Assembly (NCBI GenBank): GCA_016715965.1
Contig: JADJXG010000001.1
Location: 3,043,501 to 3,107,500 of the forward strand
Reading direction: 5' to 3'
DNA length: 64,000 bases
DNA from: Saprospiraceae bacterium
GTDB lineage: Bacteria > Bacteroidota > Bacteroidia > Chitinophagales > Saprospiraceae
Shown: positions 42,063 to 50,832 of the stretch, piece by piece
Layout of the letters: the number at the start of each line of letters is the position of its first letter
Position numbering within the stretch: the stretch's first letter is position 1
Translations under genes and position numbers: made by a program
The notes under the pieces: generated by a model
Databases searched by the model: none
Told to the model about the DNA's origin: nothing
What the model saw: only the letters and a program-made list of their open reading frames with translations

Positions 42063-43670
42063 TTAGCTTTTTTTGTTTTTGATGCAATGTTGGATAAAAC
42101 TTACAAACAATGGATGTGGATTTTCCACAGTACTTTTTAATTCAGGATGAAACTGAACACCAACGAACCACGGATGGTCTTTAAGTTCAATGATTTCCAC
42201 AAGATTTTTGTTGGGATGAATACCTGAGGCTAGCATGCCTTTTTCTTCAAATTGCTTCAAATATTGGTTGTTGAATTCATATCGGTGTCTGTGTCTTTCA
42301 GAAATGAGCGTTTTTTTGTACGCAATCCAAGCTTTTGTATTCCTGTTAACTCTGCAGTCGTATGCCCCAAGTCGCATGGTTCCGCCTTTTTCTGTGATTT
42401 GGAGTTGATCGGACATAATATGAATAACAGGGAACTTGGTTTTGGGATCTACTTCCGTGGATGCCGCTTTTTTGAAGCCCAACACATTTCTGGCATACTC
42501 AACAACTGCGCATTGCATACCCAAACAAATTCCCAGAAATGGAATTTTATTTTCCCTTGCAAATTTTACAGATTCAATTTTTCCTTCTATTCCGCGCTCA
42601 CCAAATCCTGGCGCAACGAGTATACCATCTAAACCCGATAATTCTTCTGCAAGGCGCATTGGATTTTCAAGTGACTCTGAATGAATGGCTTTAACACGGA
42701 CCTTGCATTGATTGGCAGCACCTGCATGGACAAAGGATTCATAAATGGACTTATAAGCATCCGGTAGCTCATTGTATTTTCCGATCAATCCAACATGCAC
42801 CTCGTGGATGGGATGCCTCAGATTTTTAAGAAATTCTTTCCAGGCTTTTAATTCGGGAATGCCTTTTGACTTTAGTTTTAGCTCTTTGAGGACTCGGACA
42901 TCCAGTTTTTCTTTCAACATCAGTAAGGGGACTTCATAAATGGTATCTGCATCGATGGCTTCAATCACATTTTCTTTCTTAAGATTGCAAAATAGCGCCA
43001 ATTTTTGACGGATATCATCAGAAATGGGTTTCTCAGTTCTGCAAACGAGAATGTTGGGCTGGACCCCGGATTCCTGTAGTTCTTTTACAGAGTGTTGGGT
43101 GGGCTTTGTCTTCAATTCTTTGGCCGCTGCTAGGTAAGGTATCAGGGTGAGATGGACTGTGCAGTAATTGTTTTCTCCCAACTCCATTCTCAATTGCCTC
43201 AATGCTTCTAAATATGGAAGTGACTCAATATCTCCAACCGTCCCTCCCAGTTCAGTGATGATCATGTCATATCCTTTGTCCGACAACAACAACATTCGTC
43301 TCTTAATCTCGTCAGTGATATGAGGAATCACTTGAACCGTCTTTCCCAAAAACTCACCAGCACGTTCTTTGTTAATTACTGTTTGGTAAATTCTTCCGGT
43401 GGTGACATTATTGGCTTGAGAAGTGGAGATGTTTAAAAATCTCTCATAATGTCCTAAATCCAAATCCGTTTCAGCTCCATCGTCAGTCACATAACATTCG
43501 CCATGTTCGTATGGGTTGAGCGTTCCCGGATCAACATTGATATAGGGATCAAATTTTTGAATGGTAACTTTAAAACCATGCCCTTGAAGCAATTTGGCAA
43601 GAGAGGCGGCAATAATCCCTTTTCCCAATGAAGAGGTTACTCCTCCCGTAACAAAAATGAATTTAGACAT
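42063..43670 (-). CDS. pyrG: CTP synthase
   Basis: Final step of CTP synthesis, UTP plus glutamine to CTP. The start at 43670 gives the canonical KFIFVTGGVTSSLGKGIIAA; the frame continuing to 44009 is antisense read-through. Synthetase-domain motifs: DPYINVDPGTLNPYEHGE, ELGGTVGDIES. C-terminal glutamine amidotransferase with Cys in GICLGMQCAV and FHPELKS. 535 residues, exactly family length. Single gene with its own -7 box; converges with the membrane-protein gene. Confidence 0.97.
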   Translation of the reverse strand: MSKFIFVTGGVTSSLGKGIIAASLAKLLQGHGFKVTIQKFDPYINVDPGTLNPYEHGECYVTDDGAETDLDLGHYERFLNISTSQANNVTTGRIYQTVINKERAGEFLGKTVQVIPHITDEIKRRMLLLSDKGYDMIITELGGTVGDIESLPYLEALRQLRMELGENNYCTVHLTLIPYLAAAKELKTKPTQHSVKELQESGVQPNILVCRTEKPISDDIRQKLALFCNLKKENVIEAIDADTIYEVPLLMLKEKLDVRVLKELKLKSKGIPELKAWKEFLKNLRHPIHEVHVGLIGKYNELPDAYKSIYESFVHAGAANQCKVRVKAIHSESLENPMRLAEELSGLDGILVAPGFGERGIEGKIESVKFARENKIPFLGICLGMQCAVVEYARNVLGFKKAASTEVDPKTKFPVIHIMSDQLQITEKGGTMRLGAYDCRVNRNTKAWIAYKKTLISERHRHRYEFNNQYLKQFEEKGMLASGIHPNKNLVEIIELKDHPWFVGVQFHPELKSTVENPHPLFVSFIQHCIKNKKS

Positions 43671-43693
43671 AGGTGTGGTTTCGCTACGGGATA

Positions 43694-43701
43694 CAAAGGT
43701 A
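43694..43701 (-). promoter_or_regulatory. -7 box TACCTTTG before pyrG
   Basis: Exact TAnnTTTG match, 23 nt before the ATG at 43670; it also confirms that start over the longer frame. Confidence 0.55.
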
Positions 43702-43744
43702 GTCCGATATTTTAAAATGAAAGCTAAAAAGGAAATGATTAATT

Positions 43745-44314
43745 TTAAACCCTTTGGTGACCTTGACCAGTTTTGGTGTAAATCAGGTACATCAGCGATC
43801 CCAATAATCCACCCATCAGCCATCCACCCAGTAGATCCAAAGGATAATGAACACCAATATACAATTGCGCAAATCCTATGAGAAATGGCCAGGCCAAAAG
43901 TCCATAACGCCAGTTTGAGCTTGGAGCTCCGAGGACAAAAAATAAAAATACGCCCAGTGCCGCATGGTTTGAGGCATGGGATGAGGGAAAGCTGTATCCA
44001 CCGCTGCATCCCAATACAGGTTTATAATATTGAAGAAGAGAAGTCTCCTGACAGGGTCTGATTCTCTTGACCCTCTTTTTGAGAAAATTGCTGCTAAGCT
44101 GATCTGAAAAGCCAACAATCATTGCAACAAAAAGGAGAATCTTGAGTATTTTGGTTTTGCGCCAAAATGCAAGATAGCTAATCAAAAACACATACAATGG
44201 CAGCCAAGTATGCTTGTCTCTGAGAATCGCTACCGGGAGATCAAATAGATGGTTTCTTAGATGGTGCTGGATCCACAAGAACAAATTTTGATCTAGTTCT
44301 ATTAAATAATCCAT
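43745..44314 (-). CDS. PAP2 family membrane phosphatase
   Basis: Integral-membrane acid phosphatase of the PAP2 superfamily. Motif 1 is KRVKRIRPCQ, motif 2 SFPSSHASNHA (His acid/base) and motif 3 YIGVHYPLDLLGG (nucleophilic His). Five to six TM segments. 189 residues. Likely substrates are undecaprenyl pyrophosphate or lipid phosphates. It follows the methyltransferase gene by 6 bp on the same strand. Confidence 0.88.
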   Translation of the reverse strand: MDYLIELDQNLFLWIQHHLRNHLFDLPVAILRDKHTWLPLYVFLISYLAFWRKTKILKILLFVAMIVGFSDQLSSNFLKKRVKRIRPCQETSLLQYYKPVLGCSGGYSFPSSHASNHAALGVFLFFVLGAPSSNWRYGLLAWPFLIGFAQLYIGVHYPLDLLGGWLMGGLLGSLMYLIYTKTGQGHQRV

Positions 44315-44320
44315 GTCTTG

Positions 44321-45055
44321 TTAATTCTTCACAAATACAGCGATCAAGCGGTCAGATTGTTCAGAATGAAATTCTCCCAAATCGTAATCTCCAAATGTGT
44401 AAAGTATGCTGAGTCCAAATGGCTCAAAGAGTTTTTTAATGTCCGATAATTCATAGAGCCATACCTTTTCCTCAAATTGCAGCATTTGACCATTTTCCTC
44501 TGCAATAATTTGCTTCAAGATTCGCCCGTTTCTGATCAGCCTTTTGATTGAATATTGAACGTTTTCAATCTGCTTGGTTTCTGTATTGATCAGGCAATTT
44601 TGAAGTTTCAAGGCATTTAGAAAATCAAATACCAGAAATCCACCTTTCTTTAGATTGGCTGATAAACTGTATGCAGCTTTCACTTCATTTTCGTATCGTT
44701 CAAAATATCCAAAACTCGTAAACAGGTTGAGCACTATGTCAAAATAATTGATCCTAAAAAGTCGTCGCATATCATGTTGATAAAAGCTCAATCCGGCCTT
44801 TTGCTGTAGAATTGCTTCTGAAATACAATCAGGATGCAGATCAATGCCAATCACTTCATATCCATATTGTGACAACGCTTCTGCATGTCTTCCATTTCCA
44901 CAAGCTACATCCAAAATTCTGGCGGGCATATTGGGATTCAAAAGATTAACGATGTTTTTGGTAAAAAGATCTGCCTCAAAGGCATTTCTGTCCCTGTACA
45001 AAAGTTTGCAATACCGGGTTCCAAACCAATCTTCAAACCATTCTTTTTGTCGCAT
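44321..45055 (-). CDS. class I SAM-dependent methyltransferase
   Basis: Rossmann-fold methyltransferase: SAM-binding motif I ILDVACGNGRHAEAL, acidic loop VIGIDLHPDC, and motif IV FDIVLNLFTSFGYF. 244 residues, with a beta-rich C-terminal half like proteins acting on small molecules. Substrate unknown. First gene of a two-gene unit with PAP2; divergent from glmM. Confidence 0.86.
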   Translation of the reverse strand: MRQKEWFEDWFGTRYCKLLYRDRNAFEADLFTKNIVNLLNPNMPARILDVACGNGRHAEALSQYGYEVIGIDLHPDCISEAILQQKAGLSFYQHDMRRLFRINYFDIVLNLFTSFGYFERYENEVKAAYSLSANLKKGGFLVFDFLNALKLQNCLINTETKQIENVQYSIKRLIRNGRILKQIIAEENGQMLQFEEKVWLYELSDIKKLFEPFGLSILYTFGDYDLGEFHSEQSDRLIAVFVKN

Positions 45056-45093
45056 TGAGCAAACTTTGCTGAGTTAAGAAGCGGCGAAATTAA

Positions 45094-45101
45094 TACTTTT
45101 G
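45094..45101 (+). promoter_or_regulatory. -7 box TACTTTTG before glmM
   Basis: Exact TAnnTTTG match, 16 nt before the ATG at 45118. Confidence 0.55.
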
Positions 45102-45117
45102 CTGCTCATTGTAAGCC

Positions 45118-46503
45118 ATGACTCTTATTTCATCTGTTTCAGGCATTAGAGGCACCATTGGAGGCTTGCCGAGTGAGAATCTCACTCCGCCTGACATCAT
45201 GGCTTACACGCTGGCTTTTGGGTATTTGTTGAGATCCAAGTTTCAAAAACCAGTCATCGCCCTAGGTCGTGATTCCAGAATGAGTGGCAGGATGCTGTCT
45301 GGTATGGTCGAATCTACTCTTTCTTCCATTGGTATTGATGTTATTAATCTTGGCTTGACGACTACACCTACCATTGAGATGTTTGTAGCCACAAATCATT
45401 TGAATGGTGCTATGATGTTGACGGCCAGTCACAATCCCAAAGAATGGAATGCATTAAAGCTATTGAACGAAAAGGGAGAGTTTATTTCAGCGGCAGAGGG
45501 TTTGAAAATAAATGAACTTGTCAAGGATCGGTGCATTTTTCATCAGTTTGTCCCAGTGGATAATTTGGGTAGAATCCTTGAAAACGATCAGGCAGTAAAT
45601 GATCATGTGCGTGCAATTTTATCATTGCCTTATTTACCGGTGGAAAGGATTAGGAGGAGAAGGTTTAATGTGGTCGTTGATTGTATTAATTCAACGGGTT
45701 CAATCGCTCTTCCAGTTTTATTGGATGCACTAGAATGTCAATATACTTTGCTCAATGCTTTGCCAAACGGTGATTTTGCCCACAACCCTGAACCCCTTGA
45801 AATTCATTTGAATGATTTAATGGAAGCTTGCAAAGTCCATCATGCAGACCTTGGTATTGCAGTAGATCCGGATGTGGATCGCTTGGCATTTGTCGATGAG
45901 AATGGAGAATATTTTGGAGAAGAATATACATTGGTGGCGGCGGCAGATTTTGTGCTTGGGATAAAACCTGGTCCCGTTGTGACCAACTTGTCATCATCTA
46001 GGGCTTTAGGGGATCTTGCCAGGAGTAAAAACCAAATTTGCCAATATTCCGCAGTAGGAGAAGTGCATGTAGTAGAAAAAATGAAACAGCATAATGCAGT
46101 CATTGGAGGAGAAGGAAATGGCGGAGTAATATTGCCGGAATTGCATTATGGACGAGATGCTCTTGTTGGAATTGCCCTGGTTTTGGGAAACCTGGCCTCA
46201 AAAAATATAAGCTTATCCGAGTTAAAAAAGAATTTCTCAAATTATTTTATGGATAAAGACAAGCTTACCCTAAATCCGGAAGTGAACTATGATGAATTGA
46301 TTCAATATTTAACGAATAAATATTCAGATGAGAAAATAAACACTGAGGATGGCTTAAAAATAGATTTTGAAAATTCTTGGGCACATTTGAGAAAATCAAA
46401 CACTGAGCCCATTATCAGGATATACGCAGAGGCAAACAGTGCGGCCAATGCAAAGATGCTCGTTAAGCAAATTCAAATAGACATTCAAAACTTTAAACCA
46501 TGA
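45118..46503 (+). CDS. glmM: phosphoglucosamine mutase (alpha-D-phosphohexomutase family)
   Basis: Converts glucosamine-6-P to glucosamine-1-P for UDP-GlcNAc, peptidoglycan and LPS synthesis. Active-site phosphoserine Ser104 in TASHNP; metal loop DPDVDRLAF; sugar-specificity loop GGEGNGGVI; phosphate-binding C-terminal RKSNTEPIIRIYAE. 461 residues. The start SVSGIRGTIG matches the family. The stop overlaps the cysteine desulfurase start by 4 bp. Other hexose-phosphate mutase activity cannot be excluded. Confidence 0.92.
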   Translation: MTLISSVSGIRGTIGGLPSENLTPPDIMAYTLAFGYLLRSKFQKPVIALGRDSRMSGRMLSGMVESTLSSIGIDVINLGLTTTPTIEMFVATNHLNGAMMLTASHNPKEWNALKLLNEKGEFISAAEGLKINELVKDRCIFHQFVPVDNLGRILENDQAVNDHVRAILSLPYLPVERIRRRRFNVVVDCINSTGSIALPVLLDALECQYTLLNALPNGDFAHNPEPLEIHLNDLMEACKVHHADLGIAVDPDVDRLAFVDENGEYFGEEYTLVAAADFVLGIKPGPVVTNLSSSRALGDLARSKNQICQYSAVGEVHVVEKMKQHNAVIGGEGNGGVILPELHYGRDALVGIALVLGNLASKNISLSELKKNFSNYFMDKDKLTLNPEVNYDELIQYLTNKYSDEKINTEDGLKIDFENSWAHLRKSNTEPIIRIYAEANSAANAKMLVKQIQIDIQNFKP

Positions 46504-47645
46504 CTTTAGATCAAAGAATTTACCTTGATCACGCAGCTACTACACCACTTAGTTCAGGCGCTTTGGAAGAAATGATCAGGATAGGAAAGGATTTTTATGC
46601 CAACCCTTCATCGATTCATTATGATGGCAGCAAATCAAGAAGCTATATAGAAGAATCCAGAAAGCAGATTGCACAATTATTGGGAATTTCTTCGGGCCAG
46701 CTGTATTTTACAAGCGGAGGCACAGAAGCCATAAATACGGTTGTCCGGAGTTGCGTGATGGACCAGAAAGTTGAGCATATTTATTCCAGTCCGATTGATC
46801 ATCCATCCGTACTAAACAGCATTCGTTATTATACAAATTACTTCAAAATTCCACATACCATAATTGCCACGGACCGATTTGGAAGAATTAATGAAGAAGA
46901 CTATGTATCTAAACTGAAAAATATTTCTGATAAGTCTTTGGTGTGCCTTATTCATACCCACAATGAAACCGGTGCAATCAATCCAATCGAAAAACTGGCT
47001 TTGATGGCCAAGGAATCAGGTGCTTTGGTGTTGGCGGATACCGTACAGAGCATTGGTACTGTTAAATTGAATTTAGATCAACTTCATGTGGATTTTGCAA
47101 CAGGATCAGGTCATAAATTTAATGGGCCAAAAGGGGTGGGGTTTTTGTACGCAAGACACCCTGAAAAACTGAAACCTTTTATCTTTGGTGGAGGACAAGA
47201 AAGGAATTTAAGAGCTAGTACAGAGAACATTATGGGAATCGCCGGAATGAAAATTGCTTTGGAAGAAGCCACGCGCGACTATGACATTCGCCATGAGAAG
47301 GTAATGCAACTTCATAAGGTGTTGCGTACCGGTTTGGCTTCACTTTCTGATAAGCTGGAATTTAATTCACCGGCTGAAGATTTTCATCCAAAAATATTAA
47401 GTACCTATTTTGATTTGGGAATTCATTCAGAGTACTTGCTGATGAATTTAGATTTGGCAGGAGTCTCTTCCAGTGGTGGCGCAGCGTGTTCTTCCGGATC
47501 TGAGAAAGCATCTCATGTATTGAGTTACTTGAGACCAGGACAGATGGGTAAAAACATTCGCTTTTCTTTGTCTCATTTGAACACAGCCGAAGAAATGAAT
47601 CAATTGCTTTCAATAGTCAAAGAAACTATGGATAAATCAAAATGA
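46500..47645 (+). CDS. cysteine desulfurase (NifS/IscS-like)
   Basis: PLP enzyme that takes sulfur from cysteine for Fe-S clusters and thio-modifications. N-terminal YLDHAATTPLSSGALEEM; PLP lysine Lys206 in GSGHKFNGPKG; catalytic Cys330 in GAACSSGSEKASHVL (IscS-type loop). 381 residues. It starts inside the glmM stop (ATGA). No iscU or suf genes are adjacent. Confidence 0.92.
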   Translation: MTLDQRIYLDHAATTPLSSGALEEMIRIGKDFYANPSSIHYDGSKSRSYIEESRKQIAQLLGISSGQLYFTSGGTEAINTVVRSCVMDQKVEHIYSSPIDHPSVLNSIRYYTNYFKIPHTIIATDRFGRINEEDYVSKLKNISDKSLVCLIHTHNETGAINPIEKLALMAKESGALVLADTVQSIGTVKLNLDQLHVDFATGSGHKFNGPKGVGFLYARHPEKLKPFIFGGGQERNLRASTENIMGIAGMKIALEEATRDYDIRHEKVMQLHKVLRTGLASLSDKLEFNSPAEDFHPKILSTYFDLGIHSEYLLMNLDLAGVSSSGGAACSSGSEKASHVLSYLRPGQMGKNIRFSLSHLNTAEEMNQLLSIVKETMDKSK

Positions 47646-47683
47646 CCAATCCTAATAATTCAAACATCCTATGGCCTTTTTTA

Positions 47684-47691
47684 TACCTTTG
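47684..47691 (+). promoter_or_regulatory. -7 box TACCTTTG before pyrR
   Basis: Exact TAnnTTTG match, 19 nt before the TTG start at 47711. The leader is too short for a PyrR-binding attenuator. Confidence 0.5.
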
Positions 47692-47710
47692 TATTTGAAA
47701 TCCAGTTCAA

Positions 47711-48274
47711 TTGAGTAAAAAACCCAAAATTCTAATTAAAAAGCGTCAACTTCAAATAATCATAGATCGCTTATGCTACCAATTGATTGAGCATCATGGA
47801 GATTTTGGGCAGAGCTGTATCGTTGGGATTCAAAAGAAAGGTGCCATCCTTGCTGAAAGAATTATCAGCAGATTAAAGGAAATTGGCGTAAAAACTACGA
47901 TTCCTTTTGGAAAACTCGATATCACATTTTTCAGAGACGATTTTAGGCAGGGAAATAAAATATTGGTTCCACATGATAATTCCATGGAGTTTTTGGTAGA
48001 TGATTTGGATGTTATTTTGGTGGATGATGTCCTTTATTCAGGAAGAACCATCCAGGCTGCACTCCAAGCACTTACACATTATGGCAGATCCAGGTCTGTG
48101 GAATTGATGGTACTTATTGACCGCCGATTTAATCGCTGTTTGCCTATCCAGGGTCAATACGTTGGACTTAAAGTAGATTCTTTGGATCAAGCTTATGTAA
48201 AGGTGGAATTGGAAGAGGAGGGTCACGAAGACCGGGTTTTATTTTTTGACGCGGATCAAAAAGTTGAGAAATGA
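47711..48274 (+). CDS. pyrR: PyrR: pyrimidine operon regulator / uracil phosphoribosyltransferase family
   Basis: PRTase-fold protein. In Firmicutes PyrR binds pyr mRNA and has UPRTase activity. Visible: VGIQKKGAILAERI, the PRPP loop VILVDDVLYSGRTIQAAL, and MVLIDRRFNRCLPIQGQYVG, all PyrR hallmarks. 187 residues. The start is a TTG at 47711 in the correct register. It overlaps pyrB by 4 bp, so the two are a unit. No PyrR-type RNA attenuator is evident upstream, so the regulatory role here is unproven. Confidence 0.9.
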   Translation: MSKKPKILIKKRQLQIIIDRLCYQLIEHHGDFGQSCIVGIQKKGAILAERIISRLKEIGVKTTIPFGKLDITFFRDDFRQGNKILVPHDNSMEFLVDDLDVILVDDVLYSGRTIQAALQALTHYGRSRSVELMVLIDRRFNRCLPIQGQYVGLKVDSLDQAYVKVELEEEGHEDRVLFFDADQKVEK

Positions 48275-49200
48275 AGGAACAAGCATTGAGTACAAACCAC
48301 TTGCTTGGAATAAAAGATCTTAATCTTCAGGATATCCAGCTGATTTTGAAAACAGCGGATCAGTTTAAAGAAGTCATAAACAGACCCATTAAAAAGGTAC
48401 CTTCACTGAGAGACATCACCATTGCCAACTTGTTTTTTGAAAATTCCACAAGAACTAAATTGTCTTTTGAGCTGGCAGAAAAAAGATTATCCGCAGATAT
48501 CATTAATTTTAGTTCTTCCGGATCCTCCGTTAGTAAAGGAGAAACTTTGTTGGACACCGTCCAGAATATCCTAGCCATGAAAGTGGACATGATTGTCGTA
48601 AGACATTCTTCGGTTGGGGCAGCCCGATTTATTGCATCGAAAGTCAAAGCTCAAGTCATCAATGCAGGAGATGGAACCCACGAGCACCCAACACAGGCTT
48701 TATTGGATGCCTTTTCGATTCAAAAGTCACTTGGGTATTTAAAAGGTGCTAAAATTGCCATTATAGGTGATGTGTTGCACTCAAGAGTAGCATTGTCCAA
48801 TATTTTCTGTTTGACCAAACTTGGCGCAAAAATTAAAGTTTGCGGACCTCCTACCTTAATTCCTAAATATATCAAGGACTTAGATATAGACGTCGATTAC
48901 GATCTTAAAAGTACATTGGCTTGGTGTGACGTGGCCAATGTTCTCCGAATTCAAACCGAGCGTATGGAACTGCAGTATTTTCCATCTGCTAGAGAATATC
49001 ATCGTTTTTTTGGTATCGATTTGGAATTGTTGCAATCGATGAAAAATAAGATCATTTTGATGCATCCCGGCCCAATTAACCGGGGAGTTGAATTAACAAG
49101 TCTGGCAGCTGACAGCCAACAATCCATCATATTAGAGCAGGTGGAAAATGGAGTTGCAATCAGAATGGCCGTTTTGTATTTATTGGCAAATAAAGTTTAA
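48271..49200 (+). CDS. pyrB: aspartate carbamoyltransferase catalytic subunit
   Basis: Second step of UMP synthesis. Carbamoyl-phosphate site FENSTRTKLSFELAEK; GDGTHEHPTQALLDAF; aspartate-side motif MHPGPINRGVEL. 309 residues, full length. Translationally coupled to pyrR. No pyrI regulatory subunit is adjacent. Confidence 0.96.
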   Translation: MKEQALSTNHLLGIKDLNLQDIQLILKTADQFKEVINRPIKKVPSLRDITIANLFFENSTRTKLSFELAEKRLSADIINFSSSGSSVSKGETLLDTVQNILAMKVDMIVVRHSSVGAARFIASKVKAQVINAGDGTHEHPTQALLDAFSIQKSLGYLKGAKIAIIGDVLHSRVALSNIFCLTKLGAKIKVCGPPTLIPKYIKDLDIDVDYDLKSTLAWCDVANVLRIQTERMELQYFPSAREYHRFFGIDLELLQSMKNKIILMHPGPINRGVELTSLAADSQQSIILEQVENGVAIRMAVLYLLANKV

Positions 49201-49314
49201 AAATTGTATAATAAAGCACAATTTCCAAACATTTTGCATTTTTAAAACATTATGCAGTTTGGTGATACGTTGTATTTCCAACATAGTCCGGTTTTCCAAA
49301 TTTCAAAAGATCCC

Positions 49315-50730
49315 ATGATGTTACGCAAATTATTGCACGTCAGTTTATTGTCTATCTGTATCTTGAGTTTAGATGCTCAGGGATATGAGATCAAGGTTAA
49401 AATCAAAGCCTATCAAAATGATACCCTTTTGCTCGGTTACCATTTTGGGGACAAGACCTATCTAAAGGATACCGCAATTAGAAAATCCGATGTTTTTACT
49501 TTTAAGGACGATACGCTGTTAGAAGGTGGGATGTATCTGTTGGTGCTGAAACCCAATAATGATTTTATACAAATACTTATTGATAAGGACAATCAAAAAT
49601 TTTCCTGTGAGACCGATACCAATGATTTATCCGGGAACATTAAGTTTAAAAATTCAAAACTAAATCAGGAGTTTTATGATTATCTTGATTTCCTGGATAT
49701 TCAAAGACAGAAAGGAGATTCTCTCAATGCGCTCTACAAAGTGGCCGGAGACGAAAATTCAAAAACAAACTTGACAATACAACTAAATGCTGTGGATCAA
49801 GAGGTTAAGGCAAGACAAAAGGCCATTTTTGAAAAACCACAGTTGAGTTTGCTCAGCCTGTTGCTTAAATTGGGAACAGAACCTGAAGTTCCGGATTTTG
49901 AAGGAAATGAGGAGGAAATTAAGGAAAAATCATTTTACTACTACCGATCCCATTATTTTGATCTGATCGATCTATCTGATGATCGAATCGTTAGGTTACC
50001 CCTGTTTCATGGTAAAATAGACCGATATCTGAACAAATTAACTTCACAAATACCGGATAGCATCAATAAAGCTTTGGATGTCATACTTGGCAAAGCCCCT
50101 GCTAAATCTTATGCCTTTAAATACATACTTTCTACCTGGCTAACCCATTATGCCAATTCGAAATACGTTGGAATGGATGCTGTTTATGTCCATCTAGTGG
50201 ACAATTATTATTCAAAAGGCATGGCTTATTGGTTGGATGAGGAGCTTTTGGCAAAAATGATGTCGGATGCCAAGACCCTCAAGCCTTTGTTACTGGATCA
50301 GATTGCACCGGATATTACAGTTTACAAGCAAGATGGAACCCCAGTGCGCTTGCATAAAATACAATCTGAGTATACGATTTTATATATTTGGGCTCCGGAC
50401 TGCGGTCATTGTAAGAGTTCAATGCCACATCTGATTAAGTTTTATGAAAATTACAAAGACAAAGGTGTGGAAGTTTTAGCGCTGTGTTCAAAAGTAGGTG
50501 AAGACGAAAAAACTTGCTGGGAAGGCGTACAAAGTCTTCATATGGAGTCACTTGTAAATACTTCTGACCCATTTCACCGATCGAAATTCCGGCTTACGTA
50601 CGATGTAAAGACCACACCTGTGGTTTATATTTTAGACAAAAACAAAAAAATTCTAACAAAAAAAATATCCGCTGAGCAACTCCCAGAAGTGATGGAAAAG
50701 CTCATGGCTATGGATAAAAACGAAGACTAA
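49315..50730 (+). CDS. exported thioredoxin-like (TlpA/ResA) disulfide protein
   Basis: Signal peptide LLHVSLLSICILSLDAQ, an N-terminal DUF4369-like beta domain (KIKAYQNDTLLLGYHFGDKTYL in part), a helical middle (DUF5106-like) and a C-terminal thioredoxin domain with CGHC (Cys363, Cys366) in WAPDCGHCKSSMPHL, plus the cis-Pro region TTPVVYILD. Likely periplasmic thiol reductase or oxidase; partner unknown. The ATG at 49315 (or 49318) is preferred over 49252. 471 residues. Single gene. Confidence 0.88.
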   Translation: MMLRKLLHVSLLSICILSLDAQGYEIKVKIKAYQNDTLLLGYHFGDKTYLKDTAIRKSDVFTFKDDTLLEGGMYLLVLKPNNDFIQILIDKDNQKFSCETDTNDLSGNIKFKNSKLNQEFYDYLDFLDIQRQKGDSLNALYKVAGDENSKTNLTIQLNAVDQEVKARQKAIFEKPQLSLLSLLLKLGTEPEVPDFEGNEEEIKEKSFYYYRSHYFDLIDLSDDRIVRLPLFHGKIDRYLNKLTSQIPDSINKALDVILGKAPAKSYAFKYILSTWLTHYANSKYVGMDAVYVHLVDNYYSKGMAYWLDEELLAKMMSDAKTLKPLLLDQIAPDITVYKQDGTPVRLHKIQSEYTILYIWAPDCGHCKSSMPHLIKFYENYKDKGVEVLALCSKVGEDEKTCWEGVQSLHMESLVNTSDPFHRSKFRLTYDVKTTPVVYILDKNKKILTKKISAEQLPEVMEKLMAMDKNED

Positions 50731-50788
50731 CTGGTTGGGGCTGCAAAAAAAAATTTTCGGTACTGTTATATATTATAAAAAATTGTAA

Positions 50789-50796
50789 TATATTTG
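50789..50796 (+). promoter_or_regulatory. -7 box TATATTTG before the haloperoxidase-like gene
   Basis: Exact TAnnTTTG match, 36 nt before the ATG at 50833. It overlaps the in-frame GTG at 50794 and argues against that start. Confidence 0.5.
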
Positions 50797-50832
50797 TGCC
50801 TGATTTTTTTGTTTTTAGTAAATACACAACCA

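Noticed and set aside
43671..44009. 113-residue upstream extension of CTP synthase
   Set aside because: It is antisense to the PAP2 gene, lacks family similarity, and the -7 box plus MSKFIFVTGG place the start at 43670.
49201..49224. AAATTGT/ACAATTT hairpin after pyrB
   Set aside because: A 7-bp AT-rich stem with no T-run; not convincing as a terminator.
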